From positions 1 through 64,000 of the forward strand of contig SFIQ01000006.1 of the NCBI GenBank assembly GCA_004555265.1: 64,000 nt of DNA, read 5' to 3'. Below the pieces are notes generated by a model. That model was given only the letters and a program-made list of their open reading frames with translations. It was not told the DNA's origin and did no database searches. This document shows, one piece after another, positions 44,809 to 53,359 of this stretch. The position numbers and the translations under genes were made by a program. This DNA comes from Ruminococcus sp. Its GTDB lineage: Bacteria > Bacillota > Clostridia > Oscillospirales > Acutalibacteraceae. Position 1 is the stretch's first letter. The number at the start of each line of letters is the position of its first letter.

Positions 44809-45175
44809 GCAGGGGCGAACTGTGTTCGCCCGCCCGTGGATTTTGATGTGATTTTATGCGGGCGTGGAAGCCCGCCACTACGCGAAAAAATATATTGCGT
44901 GCGTAGGGGGCGACGACTCGGCGCCCCGTTGTAGGGGCGGGTCTCCGTGCCCGCCCGTGAATTTTGCTGTTATTTTGCGGAACAACACTAAGGTCGTTCC
45001 CTACGAATTGTAGGGGCGATTCACGAATCGCCCGCATAATTTGATACAATTTTACGGAACGGTCAAGACCGTTCCCTACGCACGAAATACATTTTCAGGG
45101 TAGGGCGGGGGCTTGCCCCCGCCGCAGGATTTGATGTGAATTGACGGCGGGGGCAAGCCCCCGCCCTACCATATA
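44809..45175. repeat. REPIN cluster
   Basis: REPIN-like elements at 44809-44881 (head altered to GCAG), 44931-45004 and 45010-45079, a GGCGACGACTCGGCGCC hairpin at 44903, and a pair of GGCGGG hairpins in opposite orientation (45099-45174). The order of modules repeats that of the 42.5-43 kb cluster. The remaining DNA up to 45335 contains only a decayed half of the TGTCATTCT module. Confidence 0.9.
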
Positions 45176-45335
45176 AACACAAATACAAACCCCAATATGT
45201 CCTTCTAAACGAAGTGAAAAATCGCAAACAGATAAAAAATATAGAATGCAAAATAGAATGCTAAGAACGCGGTTGCTTCGCCTGCCGGGCAAAGCACCTT
45301 CGTGTAGGCGTGAAAAACAAATCCTTGTCGGTGTA

Positions 45336-46214
45336 TCAAACCATATCTGTGCATAACGCCGCCATATCGTCAGGTAATGGCGCTTGAAACTCCATTTTTT
45401 CACCTGTCACAGGGTGCAAAAGAGAACATGCACCGCAATGGAGTGCCTGATGATTGAGCCGCAAATCGGGGCTTCCGTACATATCGTCGCCCACAAGCGG
45501 CGCACCGAGATATTGAAAATGCACGCGGATTTGGTGCGTGCGCCCTGTCTCTAAATGAATACGCAACAGCGTACAGTTTCCGTCGGTTTTCAGCGCTTCC
45601 CAATGCGTCACGGCGCGTTCGCCGTCGTCACCCACCGCACGCAGGGTTTTGTTTGGGTCGGGGCGCACAATCGGCGCGTCCACGGTGCCGTTTCCCGTGA
45701 ATACCCCGCAAGCGACGGCGTAATAGGTTTTTTCGATATGCCCCGCCAACCGGCAGGCGGCATATTTGTTTTTCGCGCAGACCACAAGCCCCGAAGTGCC
45801 TTTGTCGAGCCGCCCGACTGCGCGGAAAACCGCCGGTTCGCCGCGGCTTTCCAAATAATACGCCACCGCGTTCGACAGCGCGTCGCCTTGATGATTATGC
45901 GTTTCGTGCATGGCAAGCCCCGCGGGCTTGTTGAGCACCAAAATATCCGTGTCTTCATATACAATGGCAAGCGGCATTTTTGTGGGCGTGCTGACGCTCG
46001 TTTGCTCGTCGTCAGGCAACTGCAAAGCAAGCAAATCGCCTGTGTGCAAGCAGTCAATCGCCCGCGCGTGTGTGCCGTTTCGGGTAATGCCTTCGGGCTC
46101 GCGTTTCAAAATACACAACATTCGGTGCGAAATGCCAACCTCGTGCTTTAAAAAATCTTTGATTTTTTTGCCGTCAAAACGCGGCTCGATTTTGTATTCC
46201 AAACGCCTTGCCAT
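45336..46214 (-). CDS. RluA-family pseudouridine synthase
   Basis: Modifies uridine in rRNA or tRNA. Read from ATG 46214 (292 aa) it has an S4-like RNA-binding N-terminus (FLKHEVGISHRMLCILKRE) and the catalytic domain with the Asp in GRLDKGTSGLVV, plus HRLETGRTHQIRVHF-type motif (LETGRTHQIRVHFQYLG). The target nucleotide cannot be assigned; RluD-like proteins are numerous in Bacillota. Upstream in-frame codons overlap the divergent promoter region and are not used. Confidence 0.93.
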   Translation of the reverse strand: MARRLEYKIEPRFDGKKIKDFLKHEVGISHRMLCILKREPEGITRNGTHARAIDCLHTGDLLALQLPDDEQTSVSTPTKMPLAIVYEDTDILVLNKPAGLAMHETHNHQGDALSNAVAYYLESRGEPAVFRAVGRLDKGTSGLVVCAKNKYAACRLAGHIEKTYYAVACGVFTGNGTVDAPIVRPDPNKTLRAVGDDGERAVTHWEALKTDGNCTLLRIHLETGRTHQIRVHFQYLGAPLVGDDMYGSPDLRLNHQALHCGACSLLHPVTGEKMEFQAPLPDDMAALCTDMV

Positions 46215-46243
46215 GAAAACACCGCCTTTCTTTGATAGGTATA

Positions 46244-46271
46244 TTGCATTTTTCCGTGATTTGTGTAAAAT
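46244..46271 (+). promoter_or_regulatory. Promoter of the P-II-like gene
   Basis: TTGCAT at 46244-46249, 16-base spacer, TAAAAT at 46266-46271. Confidence 0.55.
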
Positions 46272-46301
46272 AATAGCATAAACTTCTTTCGGAGGCAAGG
46301 T

Positions 46302-46643
46302 ATGGAGCTTTTAATTTTGATTATACACGATGCACAGCAAATGGACGAAATTCTCGTCAAAATGATGGAGGCGGGCATTCGCGGCGGCACTTTACTCGAT
46401 TGCAAAGGCGTTTTACAGGCGGTTGCAGGCACAGATTTGGAAAAACCGCCCGTGTTCAGTTCCCTACGCCAATATTTAAACCCCGATGCGGATACCAATA
46501 AACTGTTGCTTGCGGCAATGACAGCGGAAAACATCGAAAAAACGCACAGCATTGTAACAGCCGTTACCGGCGGACTGCAAAAGGCGAATACCGGTGTATT
46601 TTTAACGCTTCCCTTGGGCTATACTGACGGTGTACGCGGTTAA
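46302..46643 (+). CDS. P-II-like small regulatory protein
   Basis: A 113-aa protein with the size and beta-alpha-beta pattern of the GlnB-like fold: MELLILIIHD, a helix MDEILVKMMEAGIRGGTLLD, and a closing GVFLTLPLGYTDGV. The classic P-II uridylylation tyrosine loop and ATP-binding signature are not evident, so it belongs with the loosely related P-II-like proteins that sit beside transporters. A CPA2 antiporter follows. By analogy it may sense a nucleotide and adjust that transporter, but this is inference. CGGAGG precedes the start. Confidence 0.6.
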   Translation: MELLILIIHDAQQMDEILVKMMEAGIRGGTLLDCKGVLQAVAGTDLEKPPVFSSLRQYLNPDADTNKLLLAAMTAENIEKTHSIVTAVTGGLQKANTGVFLTLPLGYTDGVRG

Positions 46644-46686
46644 GGGCGCGGTTTTTCGCTTTTTTTCACCAAAAGAATCCTGTACG

Positions 46687-46727
46687 GAAACCTCGGTTTG
46701 TTCAAAACAGAGGTTTCTGTTTTTTTG
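46687..46727 (+). terminator. Terminator of the P-II-like gene
   Basis: GAAACCTC/GAGGTTTC stem followed by a run of seven T. Confidence 0.8.
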
Positions 46728-46728
46728 T

Positions 46729-46757
46729 TTGCAAAACCGATTTTGGGGGCGTATAAT
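46729..46757 (+). promoter_or_regulatory. Antiporter promoter
   Basis: TTGCAA at 46729-46734, 17-base spacer, TATAAT at 46752-46757, right behind the terminator. Confidence 0.65.
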
Positions 46758-46775
46758 AGCGTGCGGAAATGAAAA

Positions 46776-48005
46776 ATGGGGAAGCGAATCGTTTTTATGC
46801 AAGCATACACCGTTTTTAAATCGTTATGTATTATTATTGTAGCCGCCAAGCTGTTCGGCATTGCCGCGCGCAAACTCAAAGCGCCGCAGGTGGTCGGCGA
46901 AATTATCGCCGGTGTTGTGATTGGCCCGAGTGTTTTGGGGCTTGTGGATCAAAGCGATTTTTTGGCGCAAATGGCAGAAATCGGCGTGGTGCTGTTGATG
47001 TTTTCGGCAGGGCTGCAAACCAATTTGAAAGATTTACTGCGCACGGGCTTAAAAGCCTTTGCCATCGCCTGCGCGGGTGTGTTTATTCCGCTGGTCGGCG
47101 GCACGCTCTTGTATATGGCGATTTACGGCGTTTCGCCGCTCGGCTCGCCTGAATTTTACCGCGCGGTGTTTATCGGCGTGATTATGACCGCCACCTCGGT
47201 GAGTATTACCGTGCAGACTTTAAAAGAACTCGGTAAACTTTCCACCGAAGTCGGCACAACCGTATTGAGCGCCGCAATTATTGACGATGTCATCGGCATT
47301 ATCGTTCTGACCTTTGTGGTCGGCTTAAACGGCGGCGATGTCAAGCCCGTCACGGTGCTTTTAAAAACAGGCTTGTTTTTCCTGTTTGCTTTGGGATTTG
47401 GCTTTGTTTGCTATTTCGGCTTTCGCTGGTGCGACAAGCGCTGGCCGCATACGCGCCGCATTCCGATTGCGGGATTGGCGCTTTGCTTTGGGATGGCGTT
47501 TGTCGCCGAACGCTTTTTCGGCATTGCCGACATTACGGGCGCATATGTTGCGGGAATTATTCTTTGCAGTATTCACGATTCCGACTACATCGCCGAAAAA
47601 ATGGACATCAGCTCCTATATGCTGTTCGGCCCCGTGTTTTTCGCCAGCATCGGCTTAAAAACCACGCTCGACAAAATCTCGAACGAAATTGTATTGTTTG
47701 CCGTCGGCTTCGTATTGGTTGCACTGCTGTGTAAAATTATCGGCTGTTCGTTGATGGCAAAGGCGTGCCGCTTCAAATGGAACGATTCTCTCAAAATCGG
47801 CATCGGCATGATGACGCGCGGCGAGGTCGCGCTGATTGTCGCGCAAAAAGGACTTTCCTGCGGGATTATTTCGTCCGCCTATTTTACGCCCGTGATTTTG
47901 TTAATTTTGATTTCGTCGGTAATTACGCCGATTATTTTGAAATTGCTGTATTCGCGGGATGTTGTCCCCCGCGAAAACACGGCAGAATTACACGATACCC
48001 CCTAA
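46776..48005 (+). CDS. CPA2-family cation:proton antiporter
   Basis: A 409-aa membrane protein with about 12 helices of the Na+/H+ exchanger fold (KefB/GerN/NapA group). Landmarks are APQVVGEIIAGVVIGPSVLG, the ion-site pair in AAIIDDVIGII, and MMTRGEVALIVA near the end. No cytoplasmic RCK/TrkA domain is attached, so any nucleotide gating would need another protein; the P-II-like neighbour is a candidate. The start is 46776 or the ATG seven codons later (46797); neither has a strong ribosome site. Confidence 0.92.
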   Translation: MGKRIVFMQAYTVFKSLCIIIVAAKLFGIAARKLKAPQVVGEIIAGVVIGPSVLGLVDQSDFLAQMAEIGVVLLMFSAGLQTNLKDLLRTGLKAFAIACAGVFIPLVGGTLLYMAIYGVSPLGSPEFYRAVFIGVIMTATSVSITVQTLKELGKLSTEVGTTVLSAAIIDDVIGIIVLTFVVGLNGGDVKPVTVLLKTGLFFLFALGFGFVCYFGFRWCDKRWPHTRRIPIAGLALCFGMAFVAERFFGIADITGAYVAGIILCSIHDSDYIAEKMDISSYMLFGPVFFASIGLKTTLDKISNEIVLFAVGFVLVALLCKIIGCSLMAKACRFKWNDSLKIGIGMMTRGEVALIVAQKGLSCGIISSAYFTPVILLILISSVITPIILKLLYSRDVVPRENTAELHDTP

Positions 48006-48030
48006 AACGAAATCATACCACGCATGATAG

Positions 48031-48062
48031 AACGGCACCTTGTTTGCGGTGCCGTTTTTCTT
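48031..48062 (+). terminator. Terminator of the antiporter gene
   Basis: Perfect nine-base stem AACGGCACC/GGTGCCGTT followed by TTTCTTG. Confidence 0.88.
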
Positions 48063-48107
48063 GTGATTTTTCACAGATTATACCGCAATATTTCTACCGT
48101 CGGTGCA

Positions 48108-48136
48108 TTGAAAAAAATGGACAAAAGTGCTATAAA
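48108..48136 (+). promoter_or_regulatory. iol cluster promoter
   Basis: TTGAAA at 48108-48113, 17-base spacer, TATAAA at 48131-48136 preceded by TGC (extended -10). It is the only good promoter seen ahead of iolJ. Confidence 0.65.
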
Positions 48137-48180
48137 TAGTAAATAAATCAATACAATCGGAAAGAAGTGTTTTTTGAGAT

Positions 48181-49020
48181 ATGGCGTTAGTCCCAATGCA
48201 GGATTTGCTTGTGCGCGCAGAACAAAAAAATATCGCCGTCGGGGCGTTTTCCGTCGGCAATATGGAAATGGTAATGGGGGCGGTGAAAGCCGCCGAGGAG
48301 CTGGAAACACCCATTATTTTGCAGATTGCCGAAGTGCGGCTTCCGAATTCACCGCTGGAACTGATGGGGCCGATGATGCTCGCCGCGGCAGAAAATGCGT
48401 CGGTCGATATTGCCGTGCATTTGGACCACGGGCTTCGCACCGAAACGGTGTTGCAGGCTTTGGACATCGGCTTTACTTCCGTGATGTTTGACGGCTCGCA
48501 GTTGCCGCTCGAAAAGAATATTGAAACTGTAAAAAATATTGTCAACCTTGCGAGTGATTACGGCGCAACCGTCGAGGCGGAACTCGGCGTAGTCGGCGGC
48601 AATGAGGGCGAGGGGAAAGCGCATCAGATTTTGTGCACAGACCCCAAAGACGCCGTGCGTTTTTGCGATGAAACGGGTGTGGACGCACTCGCAGTTGCGA
48701 TAGGCAATGCCCACGGCAATTACCCGGTTTTACCGGAGCTTCGTTTCGATGTGTTGGAAGAAATCCATAACGCCGTGAAAACGCCGCTTGTTCTGCACGG
48801 CGGCACAGGCATTACCGCTGAGATGTTCCAACGCTGTATTTCGTTGGGCGTTCGCAAAATCAATATTGCCACGGCATCGTTTGATGCGCTTGCGTCTTAC
48901 GCCAAAGCCTATTGCGACAACAAACAGGGCAAGCCCAACTATTTTGAACTGTCCGCCTGCGAAGTCGAGGGCGTATATCAAAATGTCAAACGGCATATCG
49001 AGATTTTTAATATGCAGTAA
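48181..49020 (+). CDS. iolJ: 6-phospho-5-dehydro-2-deoxy-D-gluconate aldolase (class II)
   Basis: Class II zinc aldolase, 279 aa. It has the zinc ligands in VHLDHG (His and Asp region), the Glu in EAELGVVGG, and the His in IGNAHGNYP and LVLHGGTGI. The family covers fructose-bisphosphate, tagatose-bisphosphate and DKGP aldolases; assignment as IolJ rests on its position heading the inositol genes. IolJ splits DKGP into DHAP and malonate semialdehyde. The ribosome site (GAAAGAAG) is modest. A 443-base gap with tandem repeats separates it from iolC. Confidence 0.87.
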   Translation: MALVPMQDLLVRAEQKNIAVGAFSVGNMEMVMGAVKAAEELETPIILQIAEVRLPNSPLELMGPMMLAAAENASVDIAVHLDHGLRTETVLQALDIGFTSVMFDGSQLPLEKNIETVKNIVNLASDYGATVEAELGVVGGNEGEGKAHQILCTDPKDAVRFCDETGVDALAVAIGNAHGNYPVLPELRFDVLEEIHNAVKTPLVLHGGTGITAEMFQRCISLGVRKINIATASFDALASYAKAYCDNKQGKPNYFELSACEVEGVYQNVKRHIEIFNMQ

Positions 49021-49045
49021 AATAAAATCTTTTACCTTATATATG

Positions 49046-49415
49046 CTCCCTCTTAGAGGGAGCTGTCCCGCTGTAGGCGTGACTGAGGGAGTTTGTAAAA
49101 ATGCCCTCATATTCGCTCCCTCATAGAGGGAGCTGTCACGCCGCAGGCGTGACTGAGGGAGTATATAAAAATACCCTCATATTCGCTCCCTCTTAGAGGG
49201 AGCTGTCACGCCGCAGGCGTGACCGAGGGAGTATATAAAAATACCCTCATATTCGCTCCCTCTTAGAGGGAGCTGTCACGCCGCAGGCGTGACCGAGGGA
49301 GTATGTAAAAATACCCTCATATTCGCTCCCTCTTAGAGGGAACAGTCCCGCTGTAGGCGTGACGGAGGGAGTTTGTAAAAATCCCCTCACGCGTAGGGGC
49401 GAACTGTGTTCGCCC
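49046..49415. repeat. Tandem array, 70-bp period, five copies, plus REP
   Basis: CTCCCTC starts at 49046, 49116, 49186, 49256 and 49326. Each unit has hairpin CTCCCTCTTAGAGGGAG, hairpin GTCACGCC-GCA-GGCGTGAC, GAGGGAGT, and an AT-rich spacer ending CTCATATTCG. Copies differ by a few bases. A GTAG-headed hairpin with GCGAACTGTGTTCGC follows near 49392. The array fills the iolJ-iolC gap; nothing codes here. Confidence 0.95.
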
Positions 49416-49463
49416 GCGAATATCAAAAAACAAAACCCGAACACAAAAAAGGAGTGTGTCTTT

Positions 49464-50480
49464 ATGCAATACATAACCTTTGATAAAACCAAACCCTATG
49501 ATTTAATCCTGCTCGGCAGAGTCGCCGTGGACTTTAACCCCGTCGATTACTATTGCCCCTTAAACGAAAGCACCACTTTCAAACGCTATTTGGGCGGTTC
49601 GCCCGCCAATATCGCGGTGGGGCTTGCGCGTTTGGGCAAGAAAATCGGCTTTTTTGCGCGTGTTTCCGATGACCAACTCGGCACATTCGTAACCGATTTC
49701 TTTGAGAAGGAAGGCATTGATACCTCGCACATCAAACGCTGTCAAAACGGCGAAAAGATAGGCCTTACCTTTACCGAAATCAAGTCCGAAACCGAAAGCT
49801 CCATTTTGATGTACCGTAACGTTGCGGCGGACTTAAAATTGGATGTTGCCGACATTGATGAGGAATATATCAAGCAGACAAAAGCACTGCTCATTTCGGG
49901 CACGGCGCTTGCCGAAAGCCCCTCGCGTGAGGCGGCACTCAAAGCCGTTGCCCTTGCGAAGAAAAACAATGTGCCGATTATTTTCGACATTGACTATCGC
50001 GCCTACAACTGGAAAAATGCGGACGAAATCGCCATTTATTATTCTGCCGTCGCGAAAGAAGCGGATATTATCCTCGGCTCGCGTGAAGAATACGATTTGA
50101 CCGAAGCGTTGATAAAACCCGGTATGACCGACAAGGAAACCGCCGCGCTGTGGCACGGCTATAACGCCAAAATCGTAATTATTAAGCACGGCAAAGACGG
50201 CTCGACCGCCTATACGAATGACGGCGAAAGTTATTCTATCAAGCCGTTCCCCGTCAAACTGTTAAAATCCTTCGGCGGCGGCGACGGGTACGCGTCCGCG
50301 TTCCTGTACGGATTGTTTGAAGGGTATGAAATGATGGACGCTTTAGAATTCGGCTCTGCCTCGGCGGCCATGCTCGTGGCGTCGCACGCCTGCTCGCAGG
50401 ATATGCCCACCGTCGAAGCCGTCAAAGAATTTATCAAGAAAGAAAAAGAAGAATACGGCGAAATGGTGGCAAGAGCGTAA
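49464..50480 (+). CDS. iolC: 5-dehydro-2-deoxygluconokinase
   Basis: PfkB-family sugar kinase phosphorylating 5-dehydro-2-deoxy-D-gluconate, 338 aa. The N-terminal substrate motif is GGSPANIAVGLARLG and the C-terminal ATP/anion-hole motif SFGGGDGYASAFLYG keeps the catalytic Asp, with Gly where Ala is usual. ATG 49464 follows AAAAAAGGAG; about 35 upstream in-frame codons come from repeat DNA and are rejected. The product feeds the IolJ aldolase. Confidence 0.93.
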   Translation: MQYITFDKTKPYDLILLGRVAVDFNPVDYYCPLNESTTFKRYLGGSPANIAVGLARLGKKIGFFARVSDDQLGTFVTDFFEKEGIDTSHIKRCQNGEKIGLTFTEIKSETESSILMYRNVAADLKLDVADIDEEYIKQTKALLISGTALAESPSREAALKAVALAKKNNVPIIFDIDYRAYNWKNADEIAIYYSAVAKEADIILGSREEYDLTEALIKPGMTDKETAALWHGYNAKIVIIKHGKDGSTAYTNDGESYSIKPFPVKLLKSFGGGDGYASAFLYGLFEGYEMMDALEFGSASAAMLVASHACSQDMPTVEAVKEFIKKEKEEYGEMVARA

Positions 50481-50492
50481 TTTTGTCAAAGC

Positions 50493-50622
50493 GTAGGGCG
50501 GGGGCTTGCTCCCGCCGTTCGGTGCCTGAATTCATAGAATTTGCTCCCACCGCGTAGGGAACAACCTTCGTGTTGTTCCGCGATGCAGCGCAAACCTCGC
50601 GGGCGAACGCAATTCGCCCGAC
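50493..50622. repeat. REP hairpins in the iolC-iolB gap
   Basis: A GGCGGG-type REP at 50493-50517, a GTAG-headed GGAACAAC/GTTGTTCC hairpin near 50554-50581, and a partly decayed GGGCGAACGCAATTCGCCC hairpin at about 50600. They occupy most of the 179-base gap. Confidence 0.85.
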
Positions 50623-50659
50623 CTATGTAACAGATAACAAAGAATGTAAGGGGATACAT

Positions 50660-51427
50660 ATGTACGAAACGCCTGTTTTCAATGAAAACAACGAAAAAAT
50701 CCTATGCGAAATGGGCGGCAAAAACGCCGAAATGCTGATGACCATTAAAGTCAAACAGCTGTCGACGGGCGAGTCCTTTACGGTGTGCAGTGCCGCGAAT
50801 GAAACCGCAATTTTGCTGCTTGCGGGCGAGGTGGAATTCCTCTTTGCGGGCGAAGTAAAAAGTGCCGTGCGCCGCAGTCCGTTTTTAGACAAACCCTATT
50901 GCGTGCATTTCCCGCGCAAAAAGGCAGTGACCGTTACGGCAAAAACGGACGCACGCATTTTAATCCAGCAAACCGACAATGACAAAGACTTTGACATTGT
51001 ATACTATACACCCGACGATTGCACCTTGCAGGAGTTCGGTAAAGCGCAGTGGAACGGCACGGCACACAGACAGGTGCTTACGGTGTTTGACTATGAGAAC
51101 GCGCCGTATTCCAATATGGTTTTGGGCGAGGTGTTCCACAAACCCGGGTGCTGGTCGAGTTACCCGCCGCACTATCACCCCCAGCCCGAACTTTACTATT
51201 ATGAATTCGACAAGCCGCAGGGCTTCGGCGTCGGCTTTAACGGCGACGATTGCTACAAGGTGTTAAACGGCGGCGCGCTTTCCATCACGCCGATGAAAAC
51301 GCACCAGCAAGTTGCCGCGCCCGGCTATTCGATGTATTATGTATGGATGATTCGCCATTTGGACGGCGACCCGTGGCGCAAAACGCGTATTGACGACCCC
51401 GACCACAAATGGCTGTTAGAGATATAA
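50660..51427 (+). CDS. iolB: 5-deoxy-glucuronate isomerase
   Basis: Cupin-fold enzyme converting 5-deoxy-glucuronate to 5-dehydro-2-deoxygluconate, 255 aa (slightly shorter than the usual 270). The metal site is in SSYPPHYHPQPELYYYEF, and MKTHQQVAAPGYSMYYVWMIRH lies in the second cupin. Start ATG 50660 follows TAAGGGGAT; 30 upstream codons lie in REP sequence and are not used. It is followed 12 bases later by iolD. Confidence 0.92.
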   Translation: MYETPVFNENNEKILCEMGGKNAEMLMTIKVKQLSTGESFTVCSAANETAILLLAGEVEFLFAGEVKSAVRRSPFLDKPYCVHFPRKKAVTVTAKTDARILIQQTDNDKDFDIVYYTPDDCTLQEFGKAQWNGTAHRQVLTVFDYENAPYSNMVLGEVFHKPGCWSSYPPHYHPQPELYYYEFDKPQGFGVGFNGDDCYKVLNGGALSITPMKTHQQVAAPGYSMYYVWMIRHLDGDPWRKTRIDDPDHKWLLEI

Positions 51428-51439
51428 GGAGGCGTTTTT

Positions 51440-53359
51440 ATGGCAGTTATGACGACCGCACAAGCCCTCGTCAAATTTTTAGATAACCAGTATGTGTCGT
51501 TTGACGGCAAAGAAACCAAATTTGTAGACGGTATTTTCACCATTTTCGGGCACGGCATTGTTTGCGGGCTCGGTGAAGCGCTCGATTCCGACCGTGGAAA
51601 CTTGACCGTGTATCAAGGCAAAAACGAACAGGGGATGGCGCATGCGGCAACCTCGTTTGCAAAGCAAAATAACCGCCGCAAAATCATTGCCTGTTCTTCG
51701 TCGATAGGTCCCGGCGCCGCAAATATGATTACCGCGGCGGCAACGGCAACCGTCAATCATGTGCCGTTGCTGTTAATTCCCGCCGACGCGTTTTCCACCC
51801 GTCAGCCCGATCCGGTGCTGCAACAGTTTGAACAGGTCAACTCCCTTTCGATTACCACCAATGACGCCTACAAAGCCGTCACACGGTATTGGGACAGAAT
51901 TGCCCGCCCCGAACAACTGATGACCGCGATGATGAACGCCATGCGCGTGCTGACCGATACCGCCGAAACGGGCGCGGTCTGCATATCCATGCCGCAGGAT
52001 GTCGAGGGTGAAACTTACGATTTCCCCGAAGAATTCCTGCAAAAACGCGTGCATAGAATTACCCGCGTTGCCCCCGCCAAAGAGGAGGTAGACGACCTTG
52101 TGTCTATCCTTTTGACCGCGAAAAAGCCGCTTGTGATTTGCGGCGGCGGTGTGCGGTACAGCGAAGCGGGCGAAACGCTTGAAAAGTTCTGCCACGAATT
52201 CAACATTCCCTTTGCCGAAACGCAAAGCGGCAAAACCGCCTGCCTGTCGAGCGATCCGTACAACCTCGGCGGCGTGGGCGTAACAGGCAACTCCTCGGGC
52301 AACGAAATCGCCAAAGCGGCAGATGTTATTTTGGGCGTCGGCACACGGTTTTCCGATTTCACAACAGGCTCAAAAGCCCTGTTCCGTTCGGATGCGAAAG
52401 TCCTGACTATCAATACTTCGCGCTTTGACGCCTATAAACTCGGCGCCGTCAAGTTGGTTGCCGATGCAAAATTGGGCTTGGAGGCGCTGTATACCGCCCT
52501 CAAAGAAAAGGGCTACAAATCCGCCTATACCACCGAAATCGCCGCCGCGCGCGACGGTTGGGCAAAGGAAATGCAGTTCCTTGCCGCGTACAAATACGAT
52601 GAAAACTTTAAACCGCTCATTGCCGCGGGCGACAAGCGCACGATCCCCGAATTTGTTGAAAAAATCGGCGGCAGACTTACCCAAACCGCCGCGGTGGCAA
52701 CCGTCCGCCGCTTGATTCCCGCAGACGCCATTTGCGTTGGTGCGGCGGGCTCTCTGCCGGGCGATTTACAGCGTATGTGGACCTCCGACAGCCGCTATTC
52801 TTACAATATGGAATACGGGTATTCCTGCATGGGCTATGAAATCGCGGGTGCGTTCGGCTCCAAACTCGCCGAGCCCGAAAAAGAAGTGTACGCAATGTGC
52901 GGCGACGGCAGTTATTTAATGCTTCATTCGGAACTTGTCACAAGCGTGCAGGAGCACAAAAAAATCAATGTTTTGCTGTTCGACAACAGCGGTTTCGGCT
53001 GTATCAATAACTTGGAAATGTCCAACGGTATCGGCAACCTTGCCACGGAATTCCGTTTCCGTGACGAAAACGGCGAATTGCTCGGGGATTTGGTGCCGAT
53101 TGACTTTGCAAAAGCGGCAAGCGGTTACGGCGTGAAAACCTATACCGCAAAAACACCCGAAGAATTAGAAGCGGCGCTTTTAGACAGCCAAAAACAAACC
53201 GTTTCCACGCTCATAGATATTAAGGTTTTGCCGAAATCCATGACGGACGGGTACGGCGCATGGTGGAATGTCGGCGTCGCAAGCACTTCGCAAAACGAAG
53301 CCGTTCGCGCGGCTTATGAAAATAAACAAGAAAACTTAAAGAAAGCGAGAAAATATTGA
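51440..53359 (+). CDS. iolD: 3D-(3,5/4)-trihydroxycyclohexane-1,2-dione acylhydrolase
   Basis: ThDP-dependent ring-opening hydrolase of the inositol pathway, 639 aa. It has the three-domain acetolactate-synthase-like plan: FGHGIVCGLGEAL near the start with the catalytic Glu in QGKNEQGMAHAA, a central domain, and the ThDP site GDGSYLM...LLFDNSGFGCINN. Length fits IolD better than acetolactate synthase (about 560). AAGGAGG precedes the ATG. The stop overlaps the iolE start (TGATG). Confidence 0.95.
   Translation: MAVMTTAQALVKFLDNQYVSFDGKETKFVDGIFTIFGHGIVCGLGEALDSDRGNLTVYQGKNEQGMAHAATSFAKQNNRRKIIACSSSIGPGAANMITAAATATVNHVPLLLIPADAFSTRQPDPVLQQFEQVNSLSITTNDAYKAVTRYWDRIARPEQLMTAMMNAMRVLTDTAETGAVCISMPQDVEGETYDFPEEFLQKRVHRITRVAPAKEEVDDLVSILLTAKKPLVICGGGVRYSEAGETLEKFCHEFNIPFAETQSGKTACLSSDPYNLGGVGVTGNSSGNEIAKAADVILGVGTRFSDFTTGSKALFRSDAKVLTINTSRFDAYKLGAVKLVADAKLGLEALYTALKEKGYKSAYTTEIAAARDGWAKEMQFLAAYKYDENFKPLIAAGDKRTIPEFVEKIGGRLTQTAAVATVRRLIPADAICVGAAGSLPGDLQRMWTSDSRYSYNMEYGYSCMGYEIAGAFGSKLAEPEKEVYAMCGDGSYLMLHSELVTSVQEHKKINVLLFDNSGFGCINNLEMSNGIGNLATEFRFRDENGELLGDLVPIDFAKAASGYGVKTYTAKTPEELEAALLDSQKQTVSTLIDIKVLPKSMTDGYGAWWNVGVASTSQNEAVRAAYENKQENLKKARKY

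Noticed and set aside
48181..49020. Glycolytic fructose-bisphosphate aldolase
   Set aside because: Possible by family, but heading the inositol genes makes IolJ more likely.
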